Below, piece after piece: positions 21,854 through 33,952 of a stretch of 64,000 nucleotides of DNA (within the stretch, counting starts at the first letter, position 1; every line of letters starts with the position of its first letter). Source of the stretch: Podospora pseudoanserina (lineage: Eukaryota > Ascomycota > Sordariomycetes > Sordariales > Podosporaceae); contig NC_085920.1 of NCBI RefSeq assembly GCF_035222485.1, positions 1,860,001 to 1,924,000 on the forward strand. The letters are read 5' to 3'. The notes beneath the pieces are model-generated. The model was given only the letters and a program-made list of their open reading frames with translations. It ran no database searches and was not told the origin of the DNA. The translations under genes and the position numbers were made by a program.

Positions 21854-23356
21854 TCATCGAGGAAGACTACGCTCACATGTTGGCGTGGGGTCATTTCGTT
21901 GAGGTCCATGCTCATGCCCTACTTGTGCAGCAACAAGAGCAGCATACTCCCTCATACCCACGCTCCCATCCCTCAACCCAGCCCTAACTCGGAAAGAATC
22001 AGGGTGATATCGTGCAAGATCAGTGTCAAGCTTCACCGCGGGCAGTTCAACCTGCTCAGAGTCCTCCGAATCACCCGAAGAGGTCACGGTAGTTAGACTC
22101 ACGTGGTGCTCTTTACCCTTGCCCTTACCTTCTTGCTCGGGCACAACAGAGGTAACATACAACCACCTGTTCCCCGTCCAGACCTTTGTCTGCCTCAACT
22201 CCCGCTCATCAGAAGCCACCTCCCTTAACAACCCCAACGCCAACATCAACCCGACACCCTCCCACCAAACCCCCGTAAACGGCACCCAAAACTCCTCCCT
22301 TGCAACTATCCCCCCCCTCAAATCCCACTCCTCCCCCAACCCTCCATCCTCCCTCATCCGTCGCAAAATCCACAGAATCCCCAGCCCGCACCGCCTCAAC
22401 CTCTCCTCCTCCTCCAGCGTTTTATTTCCTTTGCGAAAACACCCCCCCCACCCCGCACACAAATCCTCCAACAACCCCCTCAAACTAACAACCCACACCC
22501 CTGTCCTCAGTATCCCTTCCCTCCAACCTCTGAACTGTTCCACTCTATTCACCCCAAGCGGGTTCACCCGTCCCAGCCTCTCAAACATCTCCCGAGTCAC
22601 AGTCCTGATCTTTACCGCCCTAATCTTCCCCTCTATTCCTACCCCGATCATGCCAGGACAAGAAGGGATCAAGACACAATGCGGACTGGCCGCCGCCCAC
22701 GACTTGATAACCGGCACGTCGTCGTCCGTGCAAAAGATGGAGACATGTCGGGGTAGGTAGCTTACGTGGGGGGGGACGTAACCCCATATCGCCATCGCGG
22801 CCATCCCGGTAACCATGTACCGCGTGTGAGAGAGGATATGATGTAGCATGTCCAGTGTTTTCTTCAGGGTGGGGATGGACATGACCGATTGGGAAAGTCT
22901 AGGGGGGGAGGAGGGTCGTCTTGTTGGTGCTGGAGGGTGGTTTCTCACCTGCTGTTGAGACTCTGAGGCAGTCGCTGTCGCTGTCGTGCCCCTAGGCGTG
23001 GTGGGGAGTGACTTTCTGTTCTGACGACCAGCATCAGTGACATTTGGTCCCCATGTCTTCTTCGACACTCTAGCACGGTTCCGCTTGATACGAGAACCCG
23101 AGTTTGATGGCTCTGGATCTGGCTCCGCCTGGGACCTCTCCTTGCCCGCAAAATCTCTAACAACTGCTTCTAGTTCCGACGGCGTGTAGTTGCGATCGTC
23201 ACTAATGTCACAGTTCCCAGCAAAGCAGAGAAGATGGCACATTATCTTTGTGAGAAAAGTCCGGAAAGGCGCCATCTTGAAGGTTGAAAGAAGTATGCCA
23301 GCGTACTTCCCATGTCTGGTACCCATTTGTTCAAATACCTCTAATAATCTGCACAT
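21854..23356 (-). CDS. uncharacterised fungal protein
   Basis: Single long frame of up to 500 residues. I do not recognise a named family. Residues about 60-160 are basic, Ser/Pro-rich and probably disordered. A globular part from about 165 contains HHILSHTRYMVTGMAAMAIW followed by HVSIFCTDDDVPVIKSWA. This resembles the start of nucleotidyltransferase-like (AbiEii/MNT-type) folds in pattern only, and the catalytic GS motif is not visible. The C-terminal half is Trp/Gly/Arg-rich. The first ATG is at 23356; a later ATG at about 23275 (MAPFRTFLTKIM) is equally possible. Its length, lack of stops and C/G third-position bias support coding. Confidence 0.6.
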   Translation of the reverse strand: MCRLLEVFEQMGTRHGKYAGILLSTFKMAPFRTFLTKIMCHLLCFAGNCDISDDRNYTPSELEAVVRDFAGKERSQAEPDPEPSNSGSRIKRNRARVSKKTWGPNVTDAGRQNRKSLPTTPRGTTATATASESQQQVRNHPPAPTRRPSSPPRLSQSVMSIPTLKKTLDMLHHILSHTRYMVTGMAAMAIWGYVPPHVSYLPRHVSIFCTDDDVPVIKSWAAASPHCVLIPSCPGMIGVGIEGKIRAVKIRTVTREMFERLGRVNPLGVNRVEQFRGWREGILRTGVWVVSLRGLLEDLCAGWGGCFRKGNKTLEEEERLRRCGLGILWILRRMREDGGLGEEWDLRGGIVAREEFWVPFTGVWWEGVGLMLALGLLREVASDERELRQTKVWTGNRWLYVTSVVPEQEGKGKGKEHHVSLTTVTSSGDSEDSEQVELPAVKLDTDLARYHPDSFRVRAGLRDGSVGMREYAALVAAQVGHEHGPQRNDPTPTCERSLPR

Positions 23357-23697
23357 ATAAGAGGAAAATTACTCACAACGCACATATTCTGCCAGCAGCT
23401 TCTCAAGACAAGTCCATTGTTCACCGGTCTGGCTTGTTCTGGATAGCCTGCACACAAAGCTCCGACCGTCGAGGCACCACTCGAAAACTCACCGTCCAGA
23501 GGAACAAAGAAAAAAACACACCGGTGGCTATTGCTGGTTTCGTCGCGTCAATGTACCCGGAGGACCAAATGAATCTCTTTTTATGCTGCTACCTATCTAG
23601 CTTGATGAGTTGCCCTTGCCCGCCTAACGCCTAATCATACAGCGAACGCCCCGAAAAACTGCCCGCCGAAGGGGTATGTAGAATTAGTCGTCAATGT
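23357..23697. other. short intergenic stretch
   Basis: Promoter of the unknown protein gene on the minus strand and 3' region of RPN11. No other gene is seen. Confidence 0.5.
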
Positions 23698-24862
23698 TCA
23701 AAGTTCGTCCTCCACATCCATTTCGTCCCCATTCGCTTTGCCATTGGCACCTGGAGTGTCCTTCTTTGGCATCGTCGCCTCCTTGTCGATCATCTGCCTT
23801 GACACCGCCACGATGTTGTCCTCGATCAGCTGTTGTCCGACATCTTCCAAATGCTTCTTGGGGTCCAGCTTGCCGACATAGCGCGTCTTAAGCTGCTCCT
23901 TGGTGAGCTCTGTCTCCTCCTTGACCCTCTTCTCGTATCCCTCTGCAAGACTGACTAGGCGCTCGAGACGATCCTTTGTTCGTTGACCCTCGCAATGGAA
24001 GTCCTCCATCTGAAGCGCCTCTGTCCACTCTTGCTTGTGTAGGTTCATCAACATATTCTCCTCGAGGGCCGTCTTTCTGTAGTTGATGCCGATCGAGTAG
24101 TAGTGGCGGTTAAGGCCGTGGATAAGCGCTTGAATAGAGGGCTTGTTCAAATGGCCCAAATTGGAAGTGCTTTGCCGGGGTTCCTGTCCCATGATAAGGG
24201 ACTGTGGGTTGATCAAACGGAAGGCGTCGATGACGACCTTGCCCTTGACCGACTGGATAGGATCGACGACCACGGCAACAGCACGCGGGGTCAGCTGCTC
24301 AAAACTCTGCTGGGTATTGATATCGACAGACGAGAGCCAGCACCCGAAACCGGGATGCGAATGGTACCAGCCGACAACCGACTCGGGCCTGTTTGGGGGT
24401 GGACTGTTAGTCTTGGTCCGCCGCTTGCATCAGCACCAGTGATTGTCCCTACCTTCCTGTTTGCCGAAGCATGTCCATCATCTTGGTCTGGAACACCGGG
24501 TCGACGGCCTCCACACTAACACCAGTACCGCTCTGAGGCATCGCAAACACATCGACGACACGAACTGTGAAATCGTCGACAAATTCGCCCAGCATTAGAC
24601 CCATGACTTCCATAGGGACGCCGGCGCGGCCGTGGCGAAGCATTTTGAGGAGGGCGAGGGACGAGATGTAAACGGTCTCAGAGTTATCGATGAGATTGGT
24701 ATTATCCTAAGCACTTGATATTAACATCTCGGTGTTTACACATGTGTGGCCAGCCAGGTATGCTGCAGTGGGTAGCTCTGCGGTTGGTGGAGGACCTACT
24801 GTCCCAGGAGCAGCTCCCATGCCCATGCCAGGGCCAGCGAACATGGTTCTCAATCGATCCAT
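23698..24862 (-). CDS. RPN11: 26S proteasome lid deubiquitinase Rpn11
   Basis: JAMM zinc metalloprotease of the proteasome lid that removes ubiquitin chains from substrates during degradation. Minus-strand exons are 24862-24800, 24706-24453 and 24388-23698 (introns of 93 and 64 nt), giving 335 residues. It starts [16 protein letters not shown] like all Rpn11 proteins. The MPN+ domain has [41 protein letters not shown] and the full JAMM motif [14 protein letters not shown], whose two His and one Asp bind zinc. The C-terminal part holds [15 protein letters not shown] and [18 protein letters not shown]. The last 30 residues are acidic. It is head-to-head with the histone deacetylase gene, about 1 kb apart. 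Confidence 0.97.
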
Positions 24863-25857
24863 TTCAGCTGCTTTGATGTATGGGAATTACTATTTGAAGT
24901 GTGAGAAATGGAAGGACAGGTTGGTGCAACCCGTAGCGAAACAGCAGAATAGTTGGTAGAGGTCGTGGTCGGAATGGCTGGAAAGTTGGTGATGTAGTTG
25001 GGAGAGAGCTGATGTCCATCAGCCGCCTACAGCTTGCCCACCAAGGCGCGCTGTGGTTGACGAAAGCTCTGGCAGCCTGCACTAGCTTACCTAATGCACT
25101 GACCGCTATGAGCCGGGGGTTGCTACTGTTTATCGATAAGATCATTTCACCCGTCGTATCACATGCCCCACACGACCCCTGTCGCTTGTGCTATTTCAGC
25201 CTTGCATATACCTCTGCCACGGTTATTAATGTTAGCGCGACAGGGGTCTTTTGGTAGAAATTACGCTGGCCACACTAACATTTACTTCGCCTGCGGAATT
25301 GCATGCCACTTCCAGACCTTACCTTATCCAACCACGGCTCACAAAAGAGCTGAGGTAATCTGAGCTAAACATTCGCACCCTTGCACCCCAGCCACAGCGC
25401 CGCCAAGATGGATCCACTAACCTCAGCCTTGTCGAATCTGCGGGAGCCACGGCGGCGGCGTGGAATTGGTGAATTGCCTTCCTCGCTGGTCGCGGCAGCT
25501 CATGGCCTTTCTGCAGAACATCAACTTTTCCCCCACACACAAAACGGCGGTGCTGACTTTGATTCTCCTACCTTTTTGTTGAGCCACGGCAGCGAAAGAA
25601 CCTACATCAAATACGAAGACGATACTCGCATCAATCTTCTCAACTGGCCCTCGCACCCTGGCCGCGCGAAACTTGACTGGGACTCGAGCCGCGACCCAGA
25701 TCCCGGCTTCGAACCCATTCCTTTCTGCCCACCGCTGCTGAGCCCGATCCGGTTTTTGCCTTCTTCACGAGAACACGAGCATCACGAACTTGACGAGCTT
25801 TGCGAAACGAAGGATTCCCCCCCGCAACACACATTCTCATCCATTTGCTTTGCAACA
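24863..25857. promoter_or_regulatory. shared divergent promoter region RPN11 / RPD3
   Basis: 995 bp between the two start codons. No separate gene is seen. The last 450 bp stay open in the reading frame of the deacetylase (see the findings). No PACE box (GGTGGCAAA, the yeast Rpn4 site) was seen by eye. Confidence 0.45.
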
Positions 25858-27953
25858 ATGTCGAATTCCAACTCGACCGACCCAGCGGGTGTCGAGAGGA
25901 CCAGGCCCCTCTTTGAGGTGGTCAAGAATGACAAGAAAAGGGTTGCTTACTTCTACGACTCCGACATTGGCAACTATGCCTACGTTACAGGCCACCCCAT
26001 GAAACCGCACCGGATACGTTTGGCGCACTCTTTGGTGATGAACTACAACGTCTACAAGTTTCTCGAGATTTACGTAAGTTTCTCCCTCATTTGAGCGACA
26101 AACCGGAAGTCCCAAGTTGCTCCTGCTTCTCTCGAAAAGATGCTGACAGCCACAGCGTGCGAAACCAGCTGTCACGAGCGAGATGACACAATTCCACACA
26201 GACGAGTATATCGAGTTTCTGCAAAAAGTTACTCCCGACAACATGGACTCCTTTATGAGAGAACAAGGCAAATACAATGTCGGGGACGATTGCCCAGTAT
26301 TCGATGGACTCTTTGAGTTTTGTGGCATCAGCGCTGGTGGTTCCATGGAAGGCGCGGCAAGGTTGAACAGAGAAAAGTGCGACATCGCAATCAACTGGGC
26401 GGGTGGCCTGCATCACGCAAAAAAAAGCGAGGCTAGCGGCTTCTGCTATGTCAATGGTGAGTCCATGCAGCTGTCGAGCCTCGCCAATGACAGAACCTAA
26501 CCTTGGTTTGCAGATATCGTGCTTGCGATCCTCGAGCTGCTCCGGTTCAAAAAGCGTGTTCTGTACATCGACATCGACGTTCACCATGGTGACGGTGTCG
26601 AGGAGGCCTTCTACACCACTGACCGTGTCATGACGGTTTCATTCCACAAGTACGGAGAATACTTTCCTGGTACTGGCGAGCTTAGGGACATTGGCATTGG
26701 CACCGGCAAGCATTACGCCGTTAATTTCCCTCTTCGTGACGGCATCGACGACGTCGCGTATGAAACCATCTTTGAGCCCGTGATTACGAACGTGATGCAA
26801 TATTACCAACCTGAGGCTGTGGTCCTTCAGTGCGGCGGAGACTCTCTCTCTGGTGATCGTCTCGGCTGCTTCAACCTCAGTATGCGCGGGCATGCGAACT
26901 GCGTCAACTTTGTTCGCGGCTTCAACTTGCCAACTCTGGTTCTCGGAGGCGGTGGGTACACCATGCGCAACGTCGCCCGCACATGGGCTTACGAGACCGG
27001 CCGCTTGGTCGGCGTTGAGATGGATCGAGTACTGCCATTTAATGAATATTACGAGGTAAGTACACGTGCTGAAGTGCTTTTTACTTTGCCAGCTCCCTAA
27101 CCCGGTATAGTACTACGGTCCGGATTACGAGCTGGATGTGCGAAATTCCAATATGGAAAACGCAAACAGCTACGAATACCTGGAGAAGATCAAGATTCAG
27201 GTCATCGAGAATCTAAAACGCACAGCCCCTGTCCCTTCCGTCCAGATGCAGGATGTACCGCGCCAGTCAATGGGTGTCTCTGATGACCAAGACGACGAGA
27301 TGGATGACCTGGACGAAGATGAGAACAAGGACGTCCGCATGACCCAGCGGCAGTGGGAGAAGCGTGTCGAGCGCCAAGATGAGTACGAAGACTCGGACGA
27401 TGAAGATATGGCAGCTGCCAACGGAGTCTTTAAGCTCAATGGGAGGACCCGACAAGAGACCAACTTCCGCGATACCAAGGAAGACGACACCATGGAGGTC
27501 GACAGTGGAGTCGCCACACCCGCTGAGCAGCCAGTTGAGATTATCGAAAACGATGATACTATGATCGACGAGGCCCTCGCCGAAATCGCAGCGGAAGCGG
27601 AAGCGGAGGCACAAGTCAAGGAGCCTGCTGCTACTGAGACAGCACCTGAGGCTCCGACAGCAGCGGTTGACGGCGACGGTGACGTAGATATGGGAGAGGT
27701 TACAGAAAGCAAGGCGGCCGAAACAGTGATCAAGACCGAAGATGTCGAAGAGCCTGCGCCTGCCAAGCAGGACGACAGCCAGTCTACAGCTGTGGTATCG
27801 CCAAAGAAGACCACAGAGGTGGCAGCTCAGCCATCACGCACATCCAAGTCGCCAGAGCCAGCTGTTGCCGCCGACAAACAAACCGAGAGCGTGCCAGAGG
27901 CCAGCGAGGTGGTGCCACCGACAGCCACTCAGGACAATACGACCAATAGTTAG
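25858..27953 (+). CDS. RPD3: class I histone deacetylase Rpd3 (RpdA type)
   Basis: Zinc-dependent deacetylase of histone tails, catalytic subunit of Rpd3L/Rpd3S/Sin3 complexes in the nucleus. Exons are 25858-26073, 26156-26456, 26514-27055 and 27111-27953 (introns of 82, 57 and 55 nt), giving 633 residues. The catalytic domain runs from [20 protein letters not shown] to about residue 380, with [20 protein letters not shown] (charge-relay His pair), [17 protein letters not shown] (metal ligands) and [36 protein letters not shown] and [12 protein letters not shown] mark it as Rpd3 rather than Hos2. The C-terminal tail of about 230 residues is acidic and Ala/Glu/Thr-rich. Such a tail is known in Aspergillus RpdA and is absent in yeast Rpd3. 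The start was chosen by family length. Confidence 0.96.
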
Positions 27954-28661
27954 GTAACCCGCTGGTTGCATGACCTGTAGTGTAATGGCTTGTGCCAAGG
28001 CGTTCTGGAGCTCATGAATTATTGGTGTTGGATGGGTGGTTTGTTTTCGTCATGGGGAAAGGTGTTTTGAGGTGGCCATTCTATAGTACCCCTATCGTGC
28101 GTTTTATACCTGGGAGAGAGGAAAAAAGCCGGCGGTAAATCTTGATGCCTTCACAGAGTTATGGGTTGTTTTTCGCATCAGCGCCACGAAGTAGCCTCAC
28201 GATTGCTATATTTTTTGGAATCTCCCAATTCTAGTCTTCACTCTGGATCGCACATGTTCTGCTATCTTGTCGTGTTTCTTTTTGTTTCTTGACGTGGTCC
28301 TTTGCACATCACTGTCTCAGCTTCACCGCATGTTGTTGTCAGCGGGGTGATGCGTTGCTCAAGATAAGGTCAATTGTCTTGTTCCTTGGAGAAGATCCCG
28401 CTGCCAAGCATTTCCCCAAACTCCCCAGCTTCCTTCCTTGTGGAACACGATCTGCGGGTCGTCATGCAGCCCTGCAGGCTGCTCCCACAGGGTTCTGACT
28501 GACCCTCTGGGGATTCCTGCAGCATGCAGCAGAGGAGGGGCAGTCAGTCACTTATCTTTTGGGGAGCATGAGGAGGGCCTTGCCCACCTCTGATTTCCCA
28601 TCTTCCCTATCTCTGAATCGCTAGAAGGAATGGAACGATCAGGGTCTGCTCTTACACGACG
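27954..28661. other. intergenic stretch, RPD3 / hydrolase gene
   Basis: No gene is seen. Near 28463-28530 there are several overlapping short palindromes built from CCTGCAGG, CTGCAG and GCATGC in the likely promoter of the hydrolase gene. Confidence 0.5.
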
Positions 28662-30658
28662 ATGACGATGGGCGTTAAAGCTTCAGGGGCTTTCAGGGGC
28701 TACCCTTGGAGCACCCACTGGGCCTTATCGGTATCGCGAACACTACTCCCACGGCATCAACACCTGCGCGGCTTCCTGACGGGTGCCTGCATGGCGGGCT
28801 TGGTACTGGGGCTTGTTGTGTTGCTACAACTACATGGGTCGTTTAATGATTTCTTGTGGCCGTTTTGGAAGAGCAACACCAACGGCAGCGATGGAAAGCC
28901 TACTGAACCGCCGCCTACTTTCCGCTGGGCTGATATCACACCAAGTCCAACTCTGACTTGGCATCAGTGTTACTCTCCCGACCATGACTGTGCGCGTCTG
29001 GATGTGCCGATGGACTGGCAGTCTCCGTCGGACTCGGCCAGAGTTGTGCTTGCTATCATTAGACTTCGCGCAGTAGCAACGTCCGCGTCAAAGAATAAGA
29101 CGGATTATCGAGGGCCGGTGTTCTTCAACCCTGGGGGGCCGGGGGGATCGGGCATTTGGTCAATGCTGGATCATGGCAGAGAGCTGCAAGCTATACTGGG
29201 CAAGGAACAGTACGATCTTGTTTCGTTCGATCCTAGAGGGGTAGGGAACTCTGTCCCCAGGATCGAATGCTGGAGTCAGCAGCAGGATAGAGGGGTGTGG
29301 GATCTGCAGAACAGTGTGCTCGGGACGGTGGATGCTCATCCGGGGGTGGTGTATGATGCGTATGCTCGCGCGCAGGCTTTCAGTCAAGTTTGTGAGAACA
29401 ATCCTGACTTGGCAGGGGAGGATGGGATCCTCAGGCATAGCAGCACCGTGTATCATGCCAGGGACATGCTCGAGATACTGGAACAGATGGGGGAAGAGAA
29501 GCTCAAGTACTGGGGGTTTAGTTACGGAACCGTTCTCGGCGGTACCTTTGCCGCCCTGTGGCCTCACAGAATAGAAAGAATGGTCAACGACGGTATGCCT
29601 CCCTCACACTCTCCTATCACCAGCCCAATACTGACCTTGTTCAAGGCAACGTTGACTATGTCGAATGGTACCAAGGAGGCTACATCAACTTTCTCCACGA
29701 CACCGACGCAGTAATGGAAGCCTTCTTCACCCACTGCCACCGCGTCGGCCCCCTCCGCTGCCCCTTTTACTCCCCCACCCCCTCCCAAACAAAATCCCGG
29801 CTCTTCTCCCTCCTCACCTCCCTCCGCGAATCCCCCATCCTGGTCACCCCCCCGCCTTCCAACCTCAGCTTTTCCCAACAACCCCCAGAGATAATAACCT
29901 ACTCCAGAATCCTCCACCTCCTCTCCACAGCCCTCTACCAACCCCACCTCCGCTTCCCCCTCATCGCCCCCGTCCTCTCCGCCCTCGAGTCTCGCAACGG
30001 CCTCCCCTACCTCGCCTACACCTCCCCAGCCAACAACACCTCCCCCTCCACCCCGTTATGCCTTTCCGAGTCCCTCCCCCCATCCACCCCGCTCCCCTCC
30101 CCAAGCGAAGGAACACCAGACGCCTTCCCAGCAATAATGTGCTCCGACGCCTCCCACCACCCTCTAACCCCTTCCGAATTCGCGGCGTACGCCCTCATCC
30201 TCCAAAACATCTCCTACTCCGCCGGCGCGGTCCAGTCTGAATTCCGGCTTTCCTGCATCGGGAGGACGGTCCGGCCAAAGTGGGAGCTCTCCCCGGACTT
30301 TAGCTGGTCGCAGGGTGTCAAAACGGCGTTTCCGATACTGTTTGTCAATAACGATGCTGATAATGTTACGCCTTTGGTCTCGGCGAGGAATAACTCGCGG
30401 GCTTTCCCCGGTTCGAGGGTGCTGGTTCAAGAGGAGGGGTATGGGCATACTAGTCTTGCGGCGGGGAGTAGGTGTACTGCTGGGTGGGTGAGGAGGTATT
30501 TTCAGCGGGGGGAGATGCCGGACGGAAAGGAGGGGTGTAAGAGTGATAGGAGGCTTTTCGACGAAGAGGAGGAAATGATGGGCCAAGAGGATGAGCTAGG
30601 TGTGGCGGTGAGGAGGTTGAGAAAGAAGGTCAGGATTAGGCCGTTTTACCGGGGCTGA
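28662..30658 (+). CDS. membrane-anchored S33 tripeptidyl aminopeptidase-like alpha/beta hydrolase
   Basis: Exons are 28662-29592 and 29646-30658 (53 nt intron, acceptor TCAAG), giving 647 residues. One hydrophobic helix (about 38-57, TGACMAGLVLGLVVLLQL) after a basic N-terminus suggests a type II membrane anchor. The hydrolase part has the HG-equivalent loop FFNPGGPGGSG, SFDPRGVGNS, and the nucleophile elbow GFSYGT (catalytic Ser). The C-terminal TAP-like domain has ILFVNNDADNVTPL with the acid residue and EEGYGHTS with the His, so the triad looks complete. Proteins of this kind remove N-terminal tripeptides or act on other esters and amides. Several Asn-x-Ser/Thr sites fit a lumenal or extracellular catalytic part. 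A second in-frame ATG at 28668 is possible. Confidence 0.88.
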
Positions 30659-31084
30659 AGGAACAGAGGAGAATGTCGTTGGGATGGGGTCTCTTTTTGA
30701 TGAAGTCACACACACGCATATACCCCCTTGTTTGTTTCATTCCGCGTTACGATAACAATGATGATGTTTTTGTATTTTTCTTCCTCCCACCCATCTAACA
30801 CACACATTACGACTATTATATCTACTTATCTCCCTCATGACGACTCGTCAATGTCAGGTTGTTTGTCTTTATATCATATGCCTCCCAATGTAAATGCTCA
30901 GAAGCCCCCCAAAAAACGCCTTTGCCTGGTCTTCCCTTCTCAATAAATGATACCGAAGATAAAGGCTCCAAACGCCTGTTCATGTCGTATACGAGTCCCA
31001 AAATGGTCCCAGAGGAAAAAACAATGCTTTTGACCTGCCCCCAAAACCTGCGCATGTCATCCCCCTCCCCTTATCAACACCGCC
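30659..31084. other. convergent 3' region
   Basis: 3' regions of the hydrolase gene (plus strand) and the Prm10-like gene (minus strand). No further gene is seen. Confidence 0.5.
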
Positions 31085-33952
31085 TTAGAAACTGAACAAT
31101 CCACTTCTCCGCTTTCCGAAAGGATAAACCAGCAACGCACTCAAACTCAACCCTACAGAGATGTTGATCGCAACCTGAATAACGCTGAACAGCACGTTGA
31201 AAGCAGTGCTGTTCAAATCCGCCACCTCTTCCGTTGTCGTAAACGTTCCGTTGACAACAGTCCCGTTCGCCAAAATTGTCTCGTTACGAACAATCTGGTT
31301 GGCGCTAGCAACGCCGCTCAACAAAGACCCGTTCACGGCCAGGCCTCCGGGCACTTGGACAAAGATGGCAGGCAACATGGCCGCCGCGGCAAGACCGTAC
31401 CCAACTTTGCGAGCATGCTTGGTAATACCGGCTGTGATGCCCTCGGTGGACAAAGTCGGGGGTCCGTTCTCGAGGTCTCGCTCCTTCTCTCGCTCTGCAG
31501 CGGCTTTGGGATCAGACTCATCTGAATCCATGGCTGTCGATGATTGGTAATACGGGGACGGATAAGGTCCTCTCTTGACACGTCTCCGAAAGCGGCTCCA
31601 GCGCGGTTGGATCGTCCTCTCCCAGACATCGAGCATGTAGTTCTCAAAGTATCGTCCAAGGCGAGAGTAAAGGTTGGCAAGGACACCAATGGTCAGAGCA
31701 CCGAGCGAACTGGAAACAACCGAATTGCCTTTGAAGAAGCGGGAAGAGTAATTGTTGACGAGGTAACCGGCGACCGAGATGATCACTTGGACTGTTGAAA
31801 ACAGTCGGTATTAGTATTGCGGACTTTGCAGAAGAAAAACAGGAGAAAACATACCAGGTGTTTGCTTCCACTTCGCTTGATTGATCGCACACAGGCAAAG
31901 CGTGAAGGGAATGACAAACAAAACGTAATAATCGGGGGACGGTCGTTGGAGGTACCACTCCTCGCCAACTGAGCAGTGAATGGCGCTCGAGGCATTCTCG
32001 TCCATGTAGCCATAGATAACGGACCCTATGGTTATACCGTAGCCTAGGAAGAGCGTGTAGATGAGCGCGTACACCATTCGAACAGAACCCGAGATCATCT
32101 GGTGGTTTTGGAGCTCCAGACTTGCGCAGAGGATCATGTAACCAGGGAGAATCAGAGCAATCGAGGCCTGGGCAAGGGAGGAGAAGCAGAAGAGCGTTCC
32201 ACCTCTGATCGAACCAAAGGCTCGAGCCAAGCACGAAGTCAGAATAGCTGCCGTGATTTCGAAGACATTGGCATAGAGCTCATTGGATGGCGCCAGGTAG
32301 AGCTGGAGGAAACCAACCACGCAGCCGAGGATGAAGCAAATGGGCAAGTCGATGTACCGGCCCTCGAAACCGAAAGGAGCCACTGCTGCTGACGCTACCC
32401 CAGAGAGCAGAATCCGGAACCAGATGGGGAACTTCTCGTTACGCTTGTTCACCTCGTCGAGTCGGGTAGTAGCCTCATCGACTCCGATTCGATCATGGAC
32501 AACCTCCTTGTAGATCTCGTGGACATCGCGCAGGCGACCAAAGTCCAAGCCCTGATTAGCCTTGATGATCTTGACCTCGGTAGTGTGCGTCTGACTGTCG
32601 TCGAAAGAAATCAACATGATGCCAGGCAGATACAGAAACTGGCCTTCGATGCCAAGAACGCGAGCAGACATGGCCATGTAAGCCTCGAGACGATGGGTTG
32701 GCGCGCCATAGATCATCAAGGCGTTGCAGAGCTTGATCAGGTAGCGATGTCGATTGATGATTTCGGCGATGTGGATCTTGATCTTGTATTCGTCGACCTT
32801 CTTCTTCGACTTTGCCGTCTTCTTGTACCGTTCTTTCTCCAACTTGATCTTCTCTGAGACGGCATTTTGGATGTCCTTGTTGGTTCCGGGGGCGGCAATC
32901 ATGAAAGAGGACTCCATCAGCCCAGCCAGAGTGCTGGTGGACTGTCTCTTCTTGGATCGGCGCCCCTTGTCGGGATCGGGAGTCGTAGGCCGAGACGTAG
33001 GCGGAGTGCTAGAAGGCGTGCGGTTTGGAGTTCGACTGGGTGTGCTGGGGAGGCTGGGGATTAGGAGGTCGGCGGTCGACGTCGACGCCGAGGCCGAGCC
33101 ATTTTTCTCATCTGTGCCGTACAGCTTAAGAAGCGTTCCCAAGATGCCACCCTTGTACTTGTCCGGGCGGGGGATGTACTCAACATCGTGATCAACAGGG
33201 GTAGCTGTCCCTGACCATGGAGTGAATGAGTGCATGAGTGGGCTTTTGCGCCGGGTGTGGGTGCGAATAAGCCTGTCCGCCTCTTGATGGGCGTTTCTTC
33301 GATACCTGAGGGAGTCGTCATTGGCAGGCAAAGCGAAGTCATGCGTCTGTGCAGTGTCCGAACTCCCCAATAAGCCCTCACGATCTCGAGAAGCCTCCTC
33401 TTCCAACTCGGTAAGTTCAGCAGAGCTCCTTCCAGACGGCGGGGCTGAACCGGTGCCCACCGAATAAGCAAGCCGATCAGCCCGGTTCTTGGCTTCGATC
33501 TCGGACTGATGCTGTGTAGCGGGTGATTCGGGAACGGCCAGAAGTGGGGTCGACTTCCGGAGGACCGGGCGGGGCTTGCTCGGGGGTACTGGACCACTCA
33601 GGTGCTCGGGCTTCAAGATCTCAGCCAGGGCGGCAGCGAGCTGCTCCCTGTTAACAGAGTCTCGATTGGCATTGTGGCCATCGGTCGGGCTTGGACTCGG
33701 TGAGGGTGAAAGGGAGAAGTAATCCCGAGCCTCTGTTTCTTGATCGGTGGGGGTAGGGGTTCCGTAATAGTACCCAGAGTGAGATGGACCAGCCGTGATC
33801 TCGCTTGTAAATCCCACCTTCTTCTTCTCCTTTCCCTTGTTGGATGATGACTGTGTGTTTTTGGCGGGTTGCTCAGGAGGTGGTGACTGCGGGTTCTCCT
33901 GGCTGTCGTCACCCGGCTTCGTGGGATCTTCGGGTGGGCGTGGTGCCGACAT
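31085..33952 (-). CDS. Prm10-like transporter of the ThrE (DUF1212) family
   Basis: Polytopic membrane protein of 934 residues from minus-strand exons 33952-31855 and 31791-31085 (63 nt intron, GTATGT...CAACAG). The first 370 residues are hydrophilic, Ser/Pro/Thr-rich and probably cytosolic and phosphorylated. The ThrE-type domain begins about 385 with IHIAEIINRHRYLIKLCNAL and MIYGAPTHRLEAYM, followed by LPGIMLISFDD. It has about ten hydrophobic helices in two halves, e.g. FEITAAILTSCLARAFGSIRGG and ALIYTLFLGYGITIGSVIYG. The yeast relative Prm10 is induced by pheromone, and bacterial ThrE exports threonine. The substrate in fungi is not established. An Asn-rich loop near the C-terminus (VRNETILANGTVVNGT) has several potential glycosylation sites. 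Confidence 0.9.

Noticed and set aside
28463-28530. Stacked palindromes (CCTGCAGG, GCATGC) as a possible small hairpin RNA or terminator
   Set aside because: The arms are short and interrupted; I see no stable single stem and no element ends.
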